Origin: Gelidibacter gilvus | GTDB taxonomy: Bacteria; Bacteroidota; Bacteroidia; Flavobacteriales; Flavobacteriaceae | Length of the DNA: 64,000 nucleotides | Assembly: GCF_004115975.1 (NCBI RefSeq) | Contig: NZ_SDDZ01000001.1 | Span: forward strand, 744,001 to 808,000 | Direction: 5' to 3' | Program-made: the position numbers and the translations under genes | Shown here: piece by piece, positions 15,875 through 26,247 of the stretch | How the letters are laid out: every line of letters starts with the position of its first letter | Numbering within the stretch: the first letter of the stretch is position 1 | Notes under the pieces: model-generated | Database searches by the model: none | What the model saw: the letters and a program-made list of their open reading frames with translations, nothing else | Told to the model about the DNA's origin: nothing

Positions 15875-17674
15875 ATGTCAAAATCCATGATTCGAACTAT
15901 TTTCTCCTTCATTTTTTTTCTGTCTTCCTTTGCTTTTCAGGCACAAATCTCTTCGAAATACAAGATTTCTTTTGAAAATGCGACACATCACGAAGCAAAC
16001 ATCAACGCAACCTTTACTAATCTTCAAGCAGATGAAGCTACTTTTGCCATGAGTCGTTCTTCACCTGGTCGATACGCCTTGCATGAATTTGCGAAGAATG
16101 TTTACAATGTAAAAGTAACCGACGGAAAAGGAAAGGAACTGATAGCGACGAGGCCAGATCCTTACTCTTGGAAGGTTAAAGGTCATGATGGTACCATTAA
16201 GGTGAGTTATACCTTATTTGCCAATCACGGCGATGGCACGTATGCACAGATTGACGAAACACATGCCCATTTAAATTTACCAGCCACCTTTATCTATGTT
16301 CCAGAACTTGAAGCACAAGAAATAGAGGTGACTTTCGATATTAGGGAAGATCTGAATTGGAAAATTGCCACCCAACTCAAGCATCAACAAGATAACACCT
16401 ATTATGCTCAGAATTTTCAATATTTAATGGACAGTCCAGTAGAGATTGCCAATTTCAGAACACGTGCTTTTAAGGTAAAAGATCAAAACATAGTTTTTGT
16501 GTTACATGATGATGCCGCTTCTGATGAACAATTGGATGCTTACTTCGAGAAAGTCAAAAACGTGGTTTTAGAACAGAAGCAAGTATTTGGTGAATTACCA
16601 CGCTTTGATTATGGTGAATATACTTTCTTGGCCTGTTATATGCCAAATGCTACTGGAGATGGGATGGAACATCGGAATTCTACGTCAATTCCAAGTTCAA
16701 GAAGTTTGTCAAAAGGAGGTGTTGAAATGAATATTGGAACTGTTGCCCATGAATTTTTTCATATTTGGAATGTGGAGCGGCTGCGTCCAAAATCCTTGGA
16801 ACCGTTTGATTTTTCAAGAGCTAATATGAGTGGCGATTTATGGTTTGCTGAAGGGTTTACCAGTTATTATGATGATTTGTCTTTGGTGAGATCTGGAATT
16901 ATGAGTCAGGAAAAATATATTGACGGACTGGTAAGAACCTTTAACTATGTATGGACTTCTCCGGGAAGACAGTTTTTTACACCTATTGAGATGAGCTACC
17001 AAGCGCCTTTTGTAGATGCTGCGAGATCAGTGGATGATACCAACAGAGAAAACACCTTTATCTCCTATTATTCATATGGAAGTATGTTGGGATTGGCGTT
17101 GGATTTATCCTTAAGAGAAAAGAATTTGAATCTTGATGATTATATGACCTTGGTTTGGAACGCCTATGGGAAAACTGAAATTCCCTATACCGTCGAGAAC
17201 CTGCATGAAAGTTTAAATCAGTTTGCAGGAAAGGAATTTGGCGATTACTTTTTTAATAATTACATTTTTAAAAGTGGCATGCCAGATTACAAAAAGGCTT
17301 TTAAACAGGTGGGCTTGAGCTTGGAAATCAAAAACGAGATTGATTTTGGTGCGTCAGTTAGGAGTCAGAGAATTATGACCAATCCTAAAATAGGATCTTC
17401 CGCTTATACATCGGGATTTCAAAAAGGGGATAAAATTCTCAAAATTGGAGAAATTAACTTGGACGGAAATGCAAGCATCAATTCCATATTAGATACGTTT
17501 AAAGTAGGAGAGAAGATTACGGTAATATATGAGCGTTTTGGATCTCAAAATGAAAAAATGCTCACCATTGCCACAGATGTGGTTTACGAACTGAAGCTGA
17601 TGGAAGATAACGCCAAGGAACTGACCAAAAAGATAAAAGAGAACCGTGCGACTTGGTTAAATTCTAAAGTCTAA
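15875..17674 (+). CDS. M61 family metallopeptidase with PDZ domain
   Basis: A 599-residue exported aminopeptidase of the glycyl aminopeptidase (M61) family. The signal peptide ends near FAFQAQ. A beta-rich N-terminal domain (about 25-190) precedes the gluzincin-type catalytic domain, with HEFFHIWN starting at His292 (HExxH) and the distal zinc ligand Glu at about 326 in WFAEGFTSYYDD. A PDZ domain lies near 490-570 (SGFQKGDKILKIGEINLDG). Length is normal. It is transcribed alone from its own promoter and shares a bidirectional terminator with atpC. The substrate is probably periplasmic peptides. Confidence 0.9.
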   Translation: MSKSMIRTIFSFIFFLSSFAFQAQISSKYKISFENATHHEANINATFTNLQADEATFAMSRSSPGRYALHEFAKNVYNVKVTDGKGKELIATRPDPYSWKVKGHDGTIKVSYTLFANHGDGTYAQIDETHAHLNLPATFIYVPELEAQEIEVTFDIREDLNWKIATQLKHQQDNTYYAQNFQYLMDSPVEIANFRTRAFKVKDQNIVFVLHDDAASDEQLDAYFEKVKNVVLEQKQVFGELPRFDYGEYTFLACYMPNATGDGMEHRNSTSIPSSRSLSKGGVEMNIGTVAHEFFHIWNVERLRPKSLEPFDFSRANMSGDLWFAEGFTSYYDDLSLVRSGIMSQEKYIDGLVRTFNYVWTSPGRQFFTPIEMSYQAPFVDAARSVDDTNRENTFISYYSYGSMLGLALDLSLREKNLNLDDYMTLVWNAYGKTEIPYTVENLHESLNQFAGKEFGDYFFNNYIFKSGMPDYKKAFKQVGLSLEIKNEIDFGASVRSQRIMTNPKIGSSAYTSGFQKGDKILKIGEINLDGNASINSILDTFKVGEKITVIYERFGSQNEKMLTIATDVVYELKLMEDNAKELTKKIKENRATWLNSKV

Positions 17675-17680
17675 AACTAA

Positions 17681-17710
17681 AAAATCACGCTTTCGGGCGT
17701 GATTTTTTTT
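17681..17710. terminator. Bidirectional terminator between M61 peptidase and atpC
   Basis: Perfect 10-bp arms AAAATCACGC (17681-17690) and GCGTGATTTT (17697-17706) with a 6-nt loop, A-rich on the left and a T-run on the right, between convergent genes. Confidence 0.8.
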
Positions 17711-17732
17711 ATTCAAAATAAGTGAGTTTTGA

Positions 17733-18008
17733 TTAGTCAACCAATACAATCACTTTATTGTCTTTCATTTCAACAGTACCACTGTTAATGTACATAACCC
17801 AACTTCCGTCTTCTTGTGTGAAGTTTGCTTCCTGTCCTTCCGCAATAGTAGCATTGCCCTTGAATTTCACCGGACCTTTTCCAAGAATGGAAACAATAGC
17901 GGCGTGATTGTTCAACATTTGGAATTCACCTTCAATACCTGGAACGGTAACGCTTTCAACATTACCACTAACAAGTGAGGCTTCAGGGGATACAATTTCT
18001 AAATACAT
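17733..18008 (-). CDS. atpC: ATP synthase F1 subunit epsilon (short form)
   Basis: A 91-residue protein that is only the N-terminal beta-sandwich of subunit epsilon (MYLEIVSPEASLVSGNVESVTVPGIEGEF, then MLNNHAAIVSILGKGPVKF). The C-terminal helical pair, about 45 residues in E. coli and known there to inhibit ATP hydrolysis, is missing. Short epsilons are usual in Bacteroidota, so this is not a truncation. It follows atpD with a 74-bp structured spacer. The remaining ATP synthase genes are not in the window, consistent with the split arrangement known in this group. Confidence 0.92.
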   Translation of the reverse strand: MYLEIVSPEASLVSGNVESVTVPGIEGEFQMLNNHAAIVSILGKGPVKFKGNATIAEGQEANFTQEDGSWVMYINSGTVEMKDNKVIVLVD

Positions 18009-18082
18009 ATTTCTATAGTTTGCAGTCTACAGTCCTCAGTCTGCAGCCACTGAAGACTGAAAACTGAAGACTGAGGACTCAT
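18009..18082 (-). repeat. Inverted-repeat spacer between atpD and atpC
   Basis: AGTCCTCAGTCT (18031-18042) and AGACTGAGGACT (18068-18079) are perfect 12-bp inverted repeats. The loop contains the repeated word ACTGAAGACTGA. The RNA would form a strong stem-loop just after the atpD stop and before the atpC start. Confidence 0.65.
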
Positions 18083-19594
<1,512 letters not shown>

Positions 19595-19673
19595 TTATCT
19601 GTTTAATGTTGAATTAAATATAAAGCGAAAATATACTTACCCAATCAAGTTGGGTACTTCGTTTTTCGCGCTG

Positions 19674-19681
19674 CAAAGATA
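19674..19681 (-). promoter_or_regulatory. -7 promoter element (TATCTTTG) for atpDC
   Basis: The minus strand reads TATCTTTG, 82 nt upstream of the atpD ATG, giving a leader of about 80 nt. The leader contains CCAATCAAGTTGGG, a small inverted repeat. Confidence 0.5.
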
Positions 19682-19731
19682 TGATTTTTTAACTAATTAA
19701 AAAGTGGTTTTCGGCGTTTTTTAAGCAAAAA

Positions 19732-19758
19732 AAAACACCTTCTTTTGAAAGGTGTTTT
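19732..19758 (-). terminator. Terminator of the TonB receptor-SGNH hydrolase unit
   Basis: Perfect 10-bp arms AAAACACCTT (19732-19741) and AAGGTGTTTT (19749-19758), with an A-run on the left that becomes a U-run on the minus transcript. Confidence 0.8.
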
Positions 19759-19780
19759 AATCTATGAGTCTTAGTCTCAA

Positions 19781-21397
19781 TTATCTTAATGCTGGGTTAT
19801 AGTTTGTTGGATATTCTCCTGGTTTAGCTTTATAGCCAGCCGCAACAAAATTGGAGCCGTACTTGGCGTCAATAGCTTTTAAAAATTCGTTAGCCATGAG
19901 TGAATACCCTCTTGATGTTAAGTGGACGCCATCTAAGCTTATCAATCCACCACTAACTAATTTTGTAGTGAATATAAAGTCACCATCAGAAAAACCAGTT
20001 TCCGTTGCAGTTTGTAGAATGCCTTTAAAATCTACTAAGGCTAAATCCTTTTGGTCAGCTATGGCTGCAATAGATTGGTTGTATAAATCAGTAGCTGCTT
20101 TGATATTTGCCTGCTCACTTGGGATAAGTACCCATTTGTCAGCTAAAGGCAAAGTAACGCCTTCTACAGAAAACTGTCCGGCAAGTTGTTGAGGTAATCC
20201 TTGAGCCATTAGAGCGGCTACAGATGCCATATTTACAGTACCAATAACGCTGCTGCTTGGTAAAACCAATAAGTCACCGGCAGTAGCTTGTCTTGCTTGA
20301 CCATAAGTGCTCGCTAATAAATTAGCTACTAATGGTGCTGCTTGAGGTGGTAAACCAAATTGTGCGATAAATGCAGGAAAGGTTGGACTCGCATTTAAAG
20401 CGCCTGCAATTTGTGGTGCAATATTCGTTAAGCTTTCATCATTAATAACCACAGCACTTGCGGCCGTTTCTGAAAAAACGATAACCCTGGACGGATCAAT
20501 TACCGCGAAAATTTGGTTCAAAGCTCCAAAAATGCTATTCAACATTGGAATTTGAGGACCAAAAGCAGGATTTGCTGGGCTTAATGGATTGTGTGGTACG
20601 GTTGTAAAATGCGCTAAGTTCGTAATGTAAGGTACATTGGTAACAACACCTTTTGCACCATTACTTGTTAATGCGTTGACTGCGGCCGAAAATGAAGCGG
20701 CAAACACATTTGGATCTGTAATGTCGTTACTGCCGTAAGTTGCAGGATTTAAGTTGCCTAATTGATAGATTCCAGTACCTCCTGAAGTAGCATAAGCCAA
20801 CACGTCATTTCCACCAATTTCTGAAAGTGTGAAAAATGTTGCGTTCTGGGCTACAGCATCACCAAGAACAGTGGCTGACGCGCTAGACGCCATACGTCCA
20901 AAATAAGGATTTAAAGCACCATATCCAGGGATCCCTAAATGAAAGCTTTTAGCTCCAGGGATGCCATAATTGTTAAACGGACCTGATAACACTTCAGTTA
21001 ATTGAGTTGTTGGAACAGCATTTAGCAATTTTGGCGCTGGACTGGCTCCTGTTAAATCTAAATAGAGTCTCGGTGCTACCGCTACAGTAGAACCCATAAC
21101 AAAGCCTCCAATATTATCTTTCATTAATGGTTGTGTAAATGCACCTCCACCAACATTGGCAAATATTCCAGATAGAATATTAGGGAAGGAGTTTTCCTGC
21201 GCTTTGATAAAAAGAGCATTGTCTGTATATCCGGCAGAAAAAGATGCGCCTACCGCTACATATTTTGAAAAGTCAACGGAACCAGCGGTCAGCTCCGGTA
21301 ATGGTTCGGGCGCTGGGTTGTAATCATAGTCATCATCACTACAAGCTGTAAAAGCAACTAGGATAGCGGACAGTAGTAAATATTTTATATTTTTCAT
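19781..21397 (-). CDS. SGNH/GDSL hydrolase family lipoprotein
   Basis: A 538-residue lipoprotein (LVAFTACSDDD, Cys19 followed by acidic residues). SGNH blocks are visible. Block I reads VAVGASFSAGY, with GAS replacing GDS but keeping the nucleophile Ser. Block III is EIGGNDVLAYA (GxND) and block V is LDGVHLTSRGY (DxxH). A large insertion between blocks I and III and a tandem Ala/Gly-rich middle make it longer than classical lipases. It is encoded 12 bp after a TonB receptor, so it is probably a surface or periplasmic-face esterase acting on the receptor's ligand. That link is inference from operon structure. Confidence 0.82.
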   Translation of the reverse strand: MKNIKYLLLSAILVAFTACSDDDYDYNPAPEPLPELTAGSVDFSKYVAVGASFSAGYTDNALFIKAQENSFPNILSGIFANVGGGAFTQPLMKDNIGGFVMGSTVAVAPRLYLDLTGASPAPKLLNAVPTTQLTEVLSGPFNNYGIPGAKSFHLGIPGYGALNPYFGRMASSASATVLGDAVAQNATFFTLSEIGGNDVLAYATSGGTGIYQLGNLNPATYGSNDITDPNVFAASFSAAVNALTSNGAKGVVTNVPYITNLAHFTTVPHNPLSPANPAFGPQIPMLNSIFGALNQIFAVIDPSRVIVFSETAASAVVINDESLTNIAPQIAGALNASPTFPAFIAQFGLPPQAAPLVANLLASTYGQARQATAGDLLVLPSSSVIGTVNMASVAALMAQGLPQQLAGQFSVEGVTLPLADKWVLIPSEQANIKAATDLYNQSIAAIADQKDLALVDFKGILQTATETGFSDGDFIFTTKLVSGGLISLDGVHLTSRGYSLMANEFLKAIDAKYGSNFVAAGYKAKPGEYPTNYNPALR

Positions 21398-21409
21398 TAT
21401 ATCGTTTTT

Positions 21410-24160
21410 TTATAGGTTGTTGATAGTCCAAGACACATAATACATAGATCCGATTGACCCGGTACCAATAGCCGTAAAGTACTCTTTACCAAGAACGTTG
21501 GTTGCACCTGCCTTAAATGTAGATTTTATCGTAGGAACGGTAAAGTTAATTTGTGCGTCAAGTGAATGATAGGCTGGGATTGCACCATCTCCGAACGTAG
21601 CTTGCCAGTAGTAATCGTCACTCCATCTCCAAGCTGTATTGAATCCAAAGTTTTTAAACAACTCCGTGTTTCCGAAATTGACTTTCGTTTTATGCTCTGG
21701 AGTGTTAAAGCTTGTTTTAAAATCAGGGAATGCTGCCTGGTCAAAATCTTGTTTTGTATAAGTGTAACTGCCACCCAAATCAAAATTTCCAAAAACCTTT
21801 GTTGATACACCAATAGAACCACCATAAGAATTAACATCTGCTCTTGAGTTGGTGTAGGTTTGATAAACTTTATAATCCCCATTGGCAATAGCAGCTATAG
21901 ATAAGGCATTGTCGCCAGCAGTTCCATATAAAGGAGCAACTACAACTTCACCGGAAATGAAATCTTGGTACTTGTTGTAATAAACGCTCATGTCAACGAT
22001 CACGCTATTGAGCTTACCTCTATATCCAACTTCGGCAGTTGTAATCTTTTCTGGAGTTACAAGTGCTGAATTTCCAATTTTTAAATCGGCAGGATTTTCA
22101 GATTGGGCAAAAGCAGTTACAGAAGATGCTAAATATGAATTTGTATACGCCGCACCTCCTGTTTGGGTAATTTGAGCTGGTTGTCCGAATCCAATCTGAC
22201 CTGAAGCACTCACTGGATAATCTCTAACGTAACGGTCTAAGTTACTTGGGGCAGAACCTACCAATACGGCACGACCGGCATCTAAACCAATAAATAAATC
22301 TTGAGTAGTTGGATTTCTAAAACCTGTTTGTACAGAAGCTCTAATATTATGATTTTGGTTCACCGTAAAACCTGCAGAGATTCTAGGAGAAAGAAAACCA
22401 TCAAAAAATTCCGATTTATCATAACGTGCAGAACCTGTCAATTTCAATTTCATTTCTGCGCCTAAGTCAAATTCTTTCTGTAATTGGGTATAGACACCAA
22501 ATTCTGAATAAGGAATAGAGCCGTCAAAATCCGTGTAGATTGTTCCTGAAGAATTCAATTCATATTTTCTGTAAGACCCTCCAACTTGAACGTCAATGAC
22601 ATCCCATAAGTGACTGAAGTTGTAGTTACCATCAGCGTGATAATATTTGGACTGATCTTTAAATTGAGAACCTGTAGCAAAATCAGGATCTTTAATAATT
22701 CTATCGAAAGCCGATTGGAAAGCAGGTGTGCCTGGCTCTAATCTTCCTGTTTCTGCAACTGCTCTTGCTGCGGCATGGGCTTGTGCTTCTGTTGCACCAC
22801 TAAAAGTTGCGCCGGCATAAGTTTGAATGTATTCTCCAAACCATTGTGCATCGGGTTTCCAAGCACGGTTAATATTAATCCCCGTAAAAACCATGTCATA
22901 TGAATCTCCAGCATTATCGGCAACCACATAACCTCTTACGAAGAAATTGTCATTCCTTACTTCAATCTTATGTTGTTGCTGTGTGAAATTATCAATGGCA
23001 TACCTATTTGTTCCTTGGTAAATAGTAGAACCTGTACCAATTTTACCAACATATTGAATTTCAAAATCATTGGCCCAAGGTCTGAAATAAAGACCCCAGT
23101 CGGCTTTGATGCTTTCGGCATTGTAATCGGTTAAATCACGTTCTCCATATCCTGTTCTGCTCACAATAACATCCGGAATAACTCCTAAACCTCCAGAAGC
23201 GGCTCTAATATTGGTAGATACTTCATCACCATAAATATTGTAACCATCGTAATCTATACTTGCCCTCGTGGCACCACCGCTAGGTTTTCCACCATAGTTA
23301 TTGGCGGTCCAATCGGTTCCTTTTAACCATCCAAAGTTTACTTTTGCGGCAAAATGATCGCTGAATTTATAAGCCATCCTTAAACCCGAATCTCTATAGG
23401 TGTTATCTCCACTGGCATCTTGAGAAGTGATACCTTGTTTGTGGTAACCACTGATACCTTGAAAATCGAAAGGGTTTTTACTACGCATAAAGAGAATACC
23501 GTTAAAGGCATTCGCACCATATAAAGCAGATGCGGCACCAGGCAATAACTCGACGCTCAATACATCGGTCTCATTCATTCCAACTAAGTTTCCAATTGGG
23601 AAATTCAGAGCAGGAGAGGAATTGTCCATTCCATCCACCAGTTGCATAAAACGTGTATTTGCAAAAGTTGCGAAACCTCTGGTATTAATGGATTTAAACG
23701 TTAAACTGTTCGTGTTGACATCAACGCCTTTTAAATTCTCCAGTCCATCATAAAATCCAGCAGATGCTGTGTTTTTAATTTCTTTAAGACCAAATCTTTC
23801 AACAGTTACTGGCGATTCAAAAACGCGCTCCGGTGTTCTGGAAGCTGAAATAATCACCTCATCCAAAGACGTGCCTTCGCGAAGCTGAAAGTCAAGGTTT
23901 TGGGTTGTTGTGGTCACCTGTTTTGTTCCCGATTCAAATCCTACACTACTTACTTGAATTGAAAATGGTGGTGTTTGAGAAGTGGTTAAACTGTAGTTTC
24001 CATCAAAGTCTGAAATTGTACCAGTTGACGTGCCTACAATAATAACATTGGCACCTGGTAAGGGTTGACCGGTTCCATCGGTTATTTTTCCGGATACTGT
24101 GGTTTGCGAATAAGTGAGGGTAACACTTAACAGCATCATAATCTTAAGAATTGTTTTCAT
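21410..24160 (-). CDS. TonB-dependent receptor paired with SGNH hydrolase
   Basis: A 916-residue outer-membrane transporter: signal peptide (1-18), CarboxypepD_reg-like domain (about 20-95, VSGKITDGTGQPLPGANVII, GTSTGTISDFDGNYSL), then plug (about 115-235, with SINTRGFATFANTRFMQLVDGMD and ELLPGAASALYGANAFNGI). The barrel ends FTAIGTGSIGSMYYVSWTINNL. The first of a two-gene unit with the SGNH hydrolase lipoprotein. Such pairs suggest uptake of an esterified or lipid-like compound, but the substrate is not identifiable. No perfect -7 element was seen upstream. Confidence 0.9.
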   Translation of the reverse strand: MKTILKIMMLLSVTLTYSQTTVSGKITDGTGQPLPGANVIIVGTSTGTISDFDGNYSLTTSQTPPFSIQVSSVGFESGTKQVTTTTQNLDFQLREGTSLDEVIISASRTPERVFESPVTVERFGLKEIKNTASAGFYDGLENLKGVDVNTNSLTFKSINTRGFATFANTRFMQLVDGMDNSSPALNFPIGNLVGMNETDVLSVELLPGAASALYGANAFNGILFMRSKNPFDFQGISGYHKQGITSQDASGDNTYRDSGLRMAYKFSDHFAAKVNFGWLKGTDWTANNYGGKPSGGATRASIDYDGYNIYGDEVSTNIRAASGGLGVIPDVIVSRTGYGERDLTDYNAESIKADWGLYFRPWANDFEIQYVGKIGTGSTIYQGTNRYAIDNFTQQQHKIEVRNDNFFVRGYVVADNAGDSYDMVFTGININRAWKPDAQWFGEYIQTYAGATFSGATEAQAHAAARAVAETGRLEPGTPAFQSAFDRIIKDPDFATGSQFKDQSKYYHADGNYNFSHLWDVIDVQVGGSYRKYELNSSGTIYTDFDGSIPYSEFGVYTQLQKEFDLGAEMKLKLTGSARYDKSEFFDGFLSPRISAGFTVNQNHNIRASVQTGFRNPTTQDLFIGLDAGRAVLVGSAPSNLDRYVRDYPVSASGQIGFGQPAQITQTGGAAYTNSYLASSVTAFAQSENPADLKIGNSALVTPEKITTAEVGYRGKLNSVIVDMSVYYNKYQDFISGEVVVAPLYGTAGDNALSIAAIANGDYKVYQTYTNSRADVNSYGGSIGVSTKVFGNFDLGGSYTYTKQDFDQAAFPDFKTSFNTPEHKTKVNFGNTELFKNFGFNTAWRWSDDYYWQATFGDGAIPAYHSLDAQINFTVPTIKSTFKAGATNVLGKEYFTAIGTGSIGSMYYVSWTINNL

Positions 24161-24297
24161 TTTAGGAGATTAGTTAATTTTGGATACCAATATAAATAAT
24201 AAAATGATACTTTGAATTGTTTTTCATAAAAAATTATGCATGCATAGTATTATTTGGCAATAAAGGTGGCAGCTATTTGTCAATTACAACAAAAAAA

Positions 24298-24331
24298 AGG
24301 CTAAAAACCACTATAAAGTAGCTTTTAGCCT
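24298..24331 (-). terminator. Terminator of the glmS operon
   Basis: Arms AGGCTAAAA (24298-24306) and TTTTAGCCT (24323-24331) are perfect inverted repeats, extended inward with ACT/AGT pairing. The A-run before them is a U-run on the minus transcript. Confidence 0.8.
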
Positions 24332-24374
24332 GATGTTATATGCCATTACTGTAAAAGTAACACGATGTGAATTC

Positions 24375-26222
24375 TTACTCTACAGTGACAGATTTTGCAA
24401 GGTTTCTTGGTTGATCTACATTTTTTCCTAGCAGGACTGCAATATGATACGACAATAGTTGCAATGGAATAGTAGTTAATAAAGGCGATAAATTCTCTAA
24501 AGTTTCAGGAACTTCAATCACGTGATCCGCGAGTTCTCTAACACTCACATCACCTTCAGTTACAATACCTATAATTTTACCTTTTCTGGCTTTGATTTCT
24601 TGAATATTACTGACGACTTTTTCGTAGTGTCCTTTTTTGGTAGCGATGATAATGACAGGCATGTTTTCATCGATAAGTGCAATAGGACCATGTTTCATTT
24701 CTGCAGCAGGGTAGCCTTCGGCATGGATATAGGAGATTTCCTTTAATTTCAAGGCGCCTTCTAAAGCTACAGGGAAATTATAACCTCTTCCTAAATAAAG
24801 CATGTTACGCGAATCTTTATACAATTCTGCAATGGCTTGGATGTGTTTATCCGCTTTTAAAGCTTGTTTTACTTTTTCTGGAATAAGTTCCAATTCTATC
24901 AACTGTCTGCGATAGTCTGAACTTGACATCGTACCTTTTGCTCTTGCTAAACGTAAAGCTATTAAGGTGAGAACTGTAATTTGAGTTGTGAATGCTTTTG
25001 TGGAGGCAACCCCAATTTCAGGACCTGCGTGGGTGTAAGCACCAGCATCGGTCTCTCTTGCAATGGATGAGCCTACAACATTACAGACACCAAATACAAA
25101 AGCACCTTTTGATTTTGCCAATTTAATAGCTGCCAATGTATCTGCGGTTTCACCAGATTGGGAAATTGAAATCACCACGTCCTTTTCAGTAATAACGGGG
25201 TTTCTATATCTAAATTCTGACGCATACTCCACTTCAACAGGAATTCTTGCCAAATCTTCAAAGATATACTCAGCCACCAATCCTGCATGCCATGAGGTGC
25301 CACAGGCGACAATAATAATGCGGTCGGCATTTAGAAAACGCTTCATATTGTCTTCAATACCAGCCATTTTAATGATGCCCTCTTCCACCAATAAGCGGCC
25401 TCTATAAGTATCTTTTATAGCTAAAGGTTGTTCGTAAATTTCCTTAAGCATAAAATGGTCGTAACCACCTTTTTCGATTTGTTCTAAATTGAGTTGAAGT
25501 TTTTGGATATATGGATTGACCAAAGAGTCATCCTGTATTTTTCTGATTTTGATGTCTTTATCTAATCTGATGATTGCCATTTCATGATCTTCAAGATAGA
25601 TGGCATTGTCAGTAAACTCGATGAAAGGAGAAGCATCACTGGCGATAAAAAACTCACCTTCACCAATCCCGATTGCTAAGGGGCTTCCTAATTTTGCTAC
25701 AACAATTTCATTGGGTTTTGTTTTGTCAAATACTGCAATGGCATAGGCACCAATAACTTGGTTCAAAGCCAATTGGACTGCTTTTCCAAGTTTGATCTTT
25801 TCATTGCTCATGACATCTTCAATCAAATTGATCAGCACTTCAGTGTCTGTATCTGATTGAAACGTAAACCCACGCTTGATAAGTTCTTTTTTTAGCGAAT
25901 CGTAATTTTCAATGATCCCGTTATGAATGATCACTAAATTACCTGAATTGGAATAATGGGGATGTGAATTGACATCATTTGGAACACCGTGAGTGGCCCA
26001 ACGTGTATGTCCAATGCCCAATTTTCCACTGGTGGACATTTCTTTTTCTAAGAGTTCCTTTAAATCAGCAACTTTACCTTTTGTTTTGCATAAGTTGAGG
26101 TCTTTACCATCATATAAAGCAATACCAGCGCTGTCATAGCCTCTGTATTCTAAGCGTTGCAATCCTTTTAAAACAATAGGATAAGCCTCTCTATGGCCAA
26201 TATATCCGACAATTCCGCACAT
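24375..26222 (-). CDS. glmS: Glutamine-fructose-6-phosphate aminotransferase (isomerizing)
   Basis: A 615-residue enzyme that makes glucosamine-6-phosphate from fructose-6-phosphate and glutamine, the first step to UDP-GlcNAc for peptidoglycan and LPS. The class II glutaminase domain starts with Met-Cys2 (MCGIVGYIGHREAYPIVL), with the nucleophile Cys2 exposed after Met removal. HTRWATHGVPND and NGIIENYDSLK follow. Two SIS isomerase domains cover about 290-430 (CGTSWHAG, SQSGETADTLAA) and 460-600 (LGRGYNFPVALEGALKLKEISYIHAE), and it ends with KSVTVE. Last gene of a three-gene unit with the glycogen-synthase-like and DUF4270 genes; the upstream gap is only 25 bp. No glmS ribozyme was seen. Confidence 0.97.
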   Translation of the reverse strand: MCGIVGYIGHREAYPIVLKGLQRLEYRGYDSAGIALYDGKDLNLCKTKGKVADLKELLEKEMSTSGKLGIGHTRWATHGVPNDVNSHPHYSNSGNLVIIHNGIIENYDSLKKELIKRGFTFQSDTDTEVLINLIEDVMSNEKIKLGKAVQLALNQVIGAYAIAVFDKTKPNEIVVAKLGSPLAIGIGEGEFFIASDASPFIEFTDNAIYLEDHEMAIIRLDKDIKIRKIQDDSLVNPYIQKLQLNLEQIEKGGYDHFMLKEIYEQPLAIKDTYRGRLLVEEGIIKMAGIEDNMKRFLNADRIIIVACGTSWHAGLVAEYIFEDLARIPVEVEYASEFRYRNPVITEKDVVISISQSGETADTLAAIKLAKSKGAFVFGVCNVVGSSIARETDAGAYTHAGPEIGVASTKAFTTQITVLTLIALRLARAKGTMSSSDYRRQLIELELIPEKVKQALKADKHIQAIAELYKDSRNMLYLGRGYNFPVALEGALKLKEISYIHAEGYPAAEMKHGPIALIDENMPVIIIATKKGHYEKVVSNIQEIKARKGKIIGIVTEGDVSVRELADHVIEVPETLENLSPLLTTIPLQLLSYHIAVLLGKNVDQPRNLAKSVTVE

Positions 26223-26247
26223 CTTTTATTAGGTATTAAGTTGATTA

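Noticed and set aside
17733-18008. Truncated atpC
   Set aside because: The 91-residue form without the helical C-terminus is usual for Bacteroidota and ends cleanly before a terminator.
24161-24297. glmS ribozyme or similar RNA element near glmS
   Set aside because: glmS is last in its operon with only 25 bp upstream, too short for the ribozyme; the downstream region is just a terminator.
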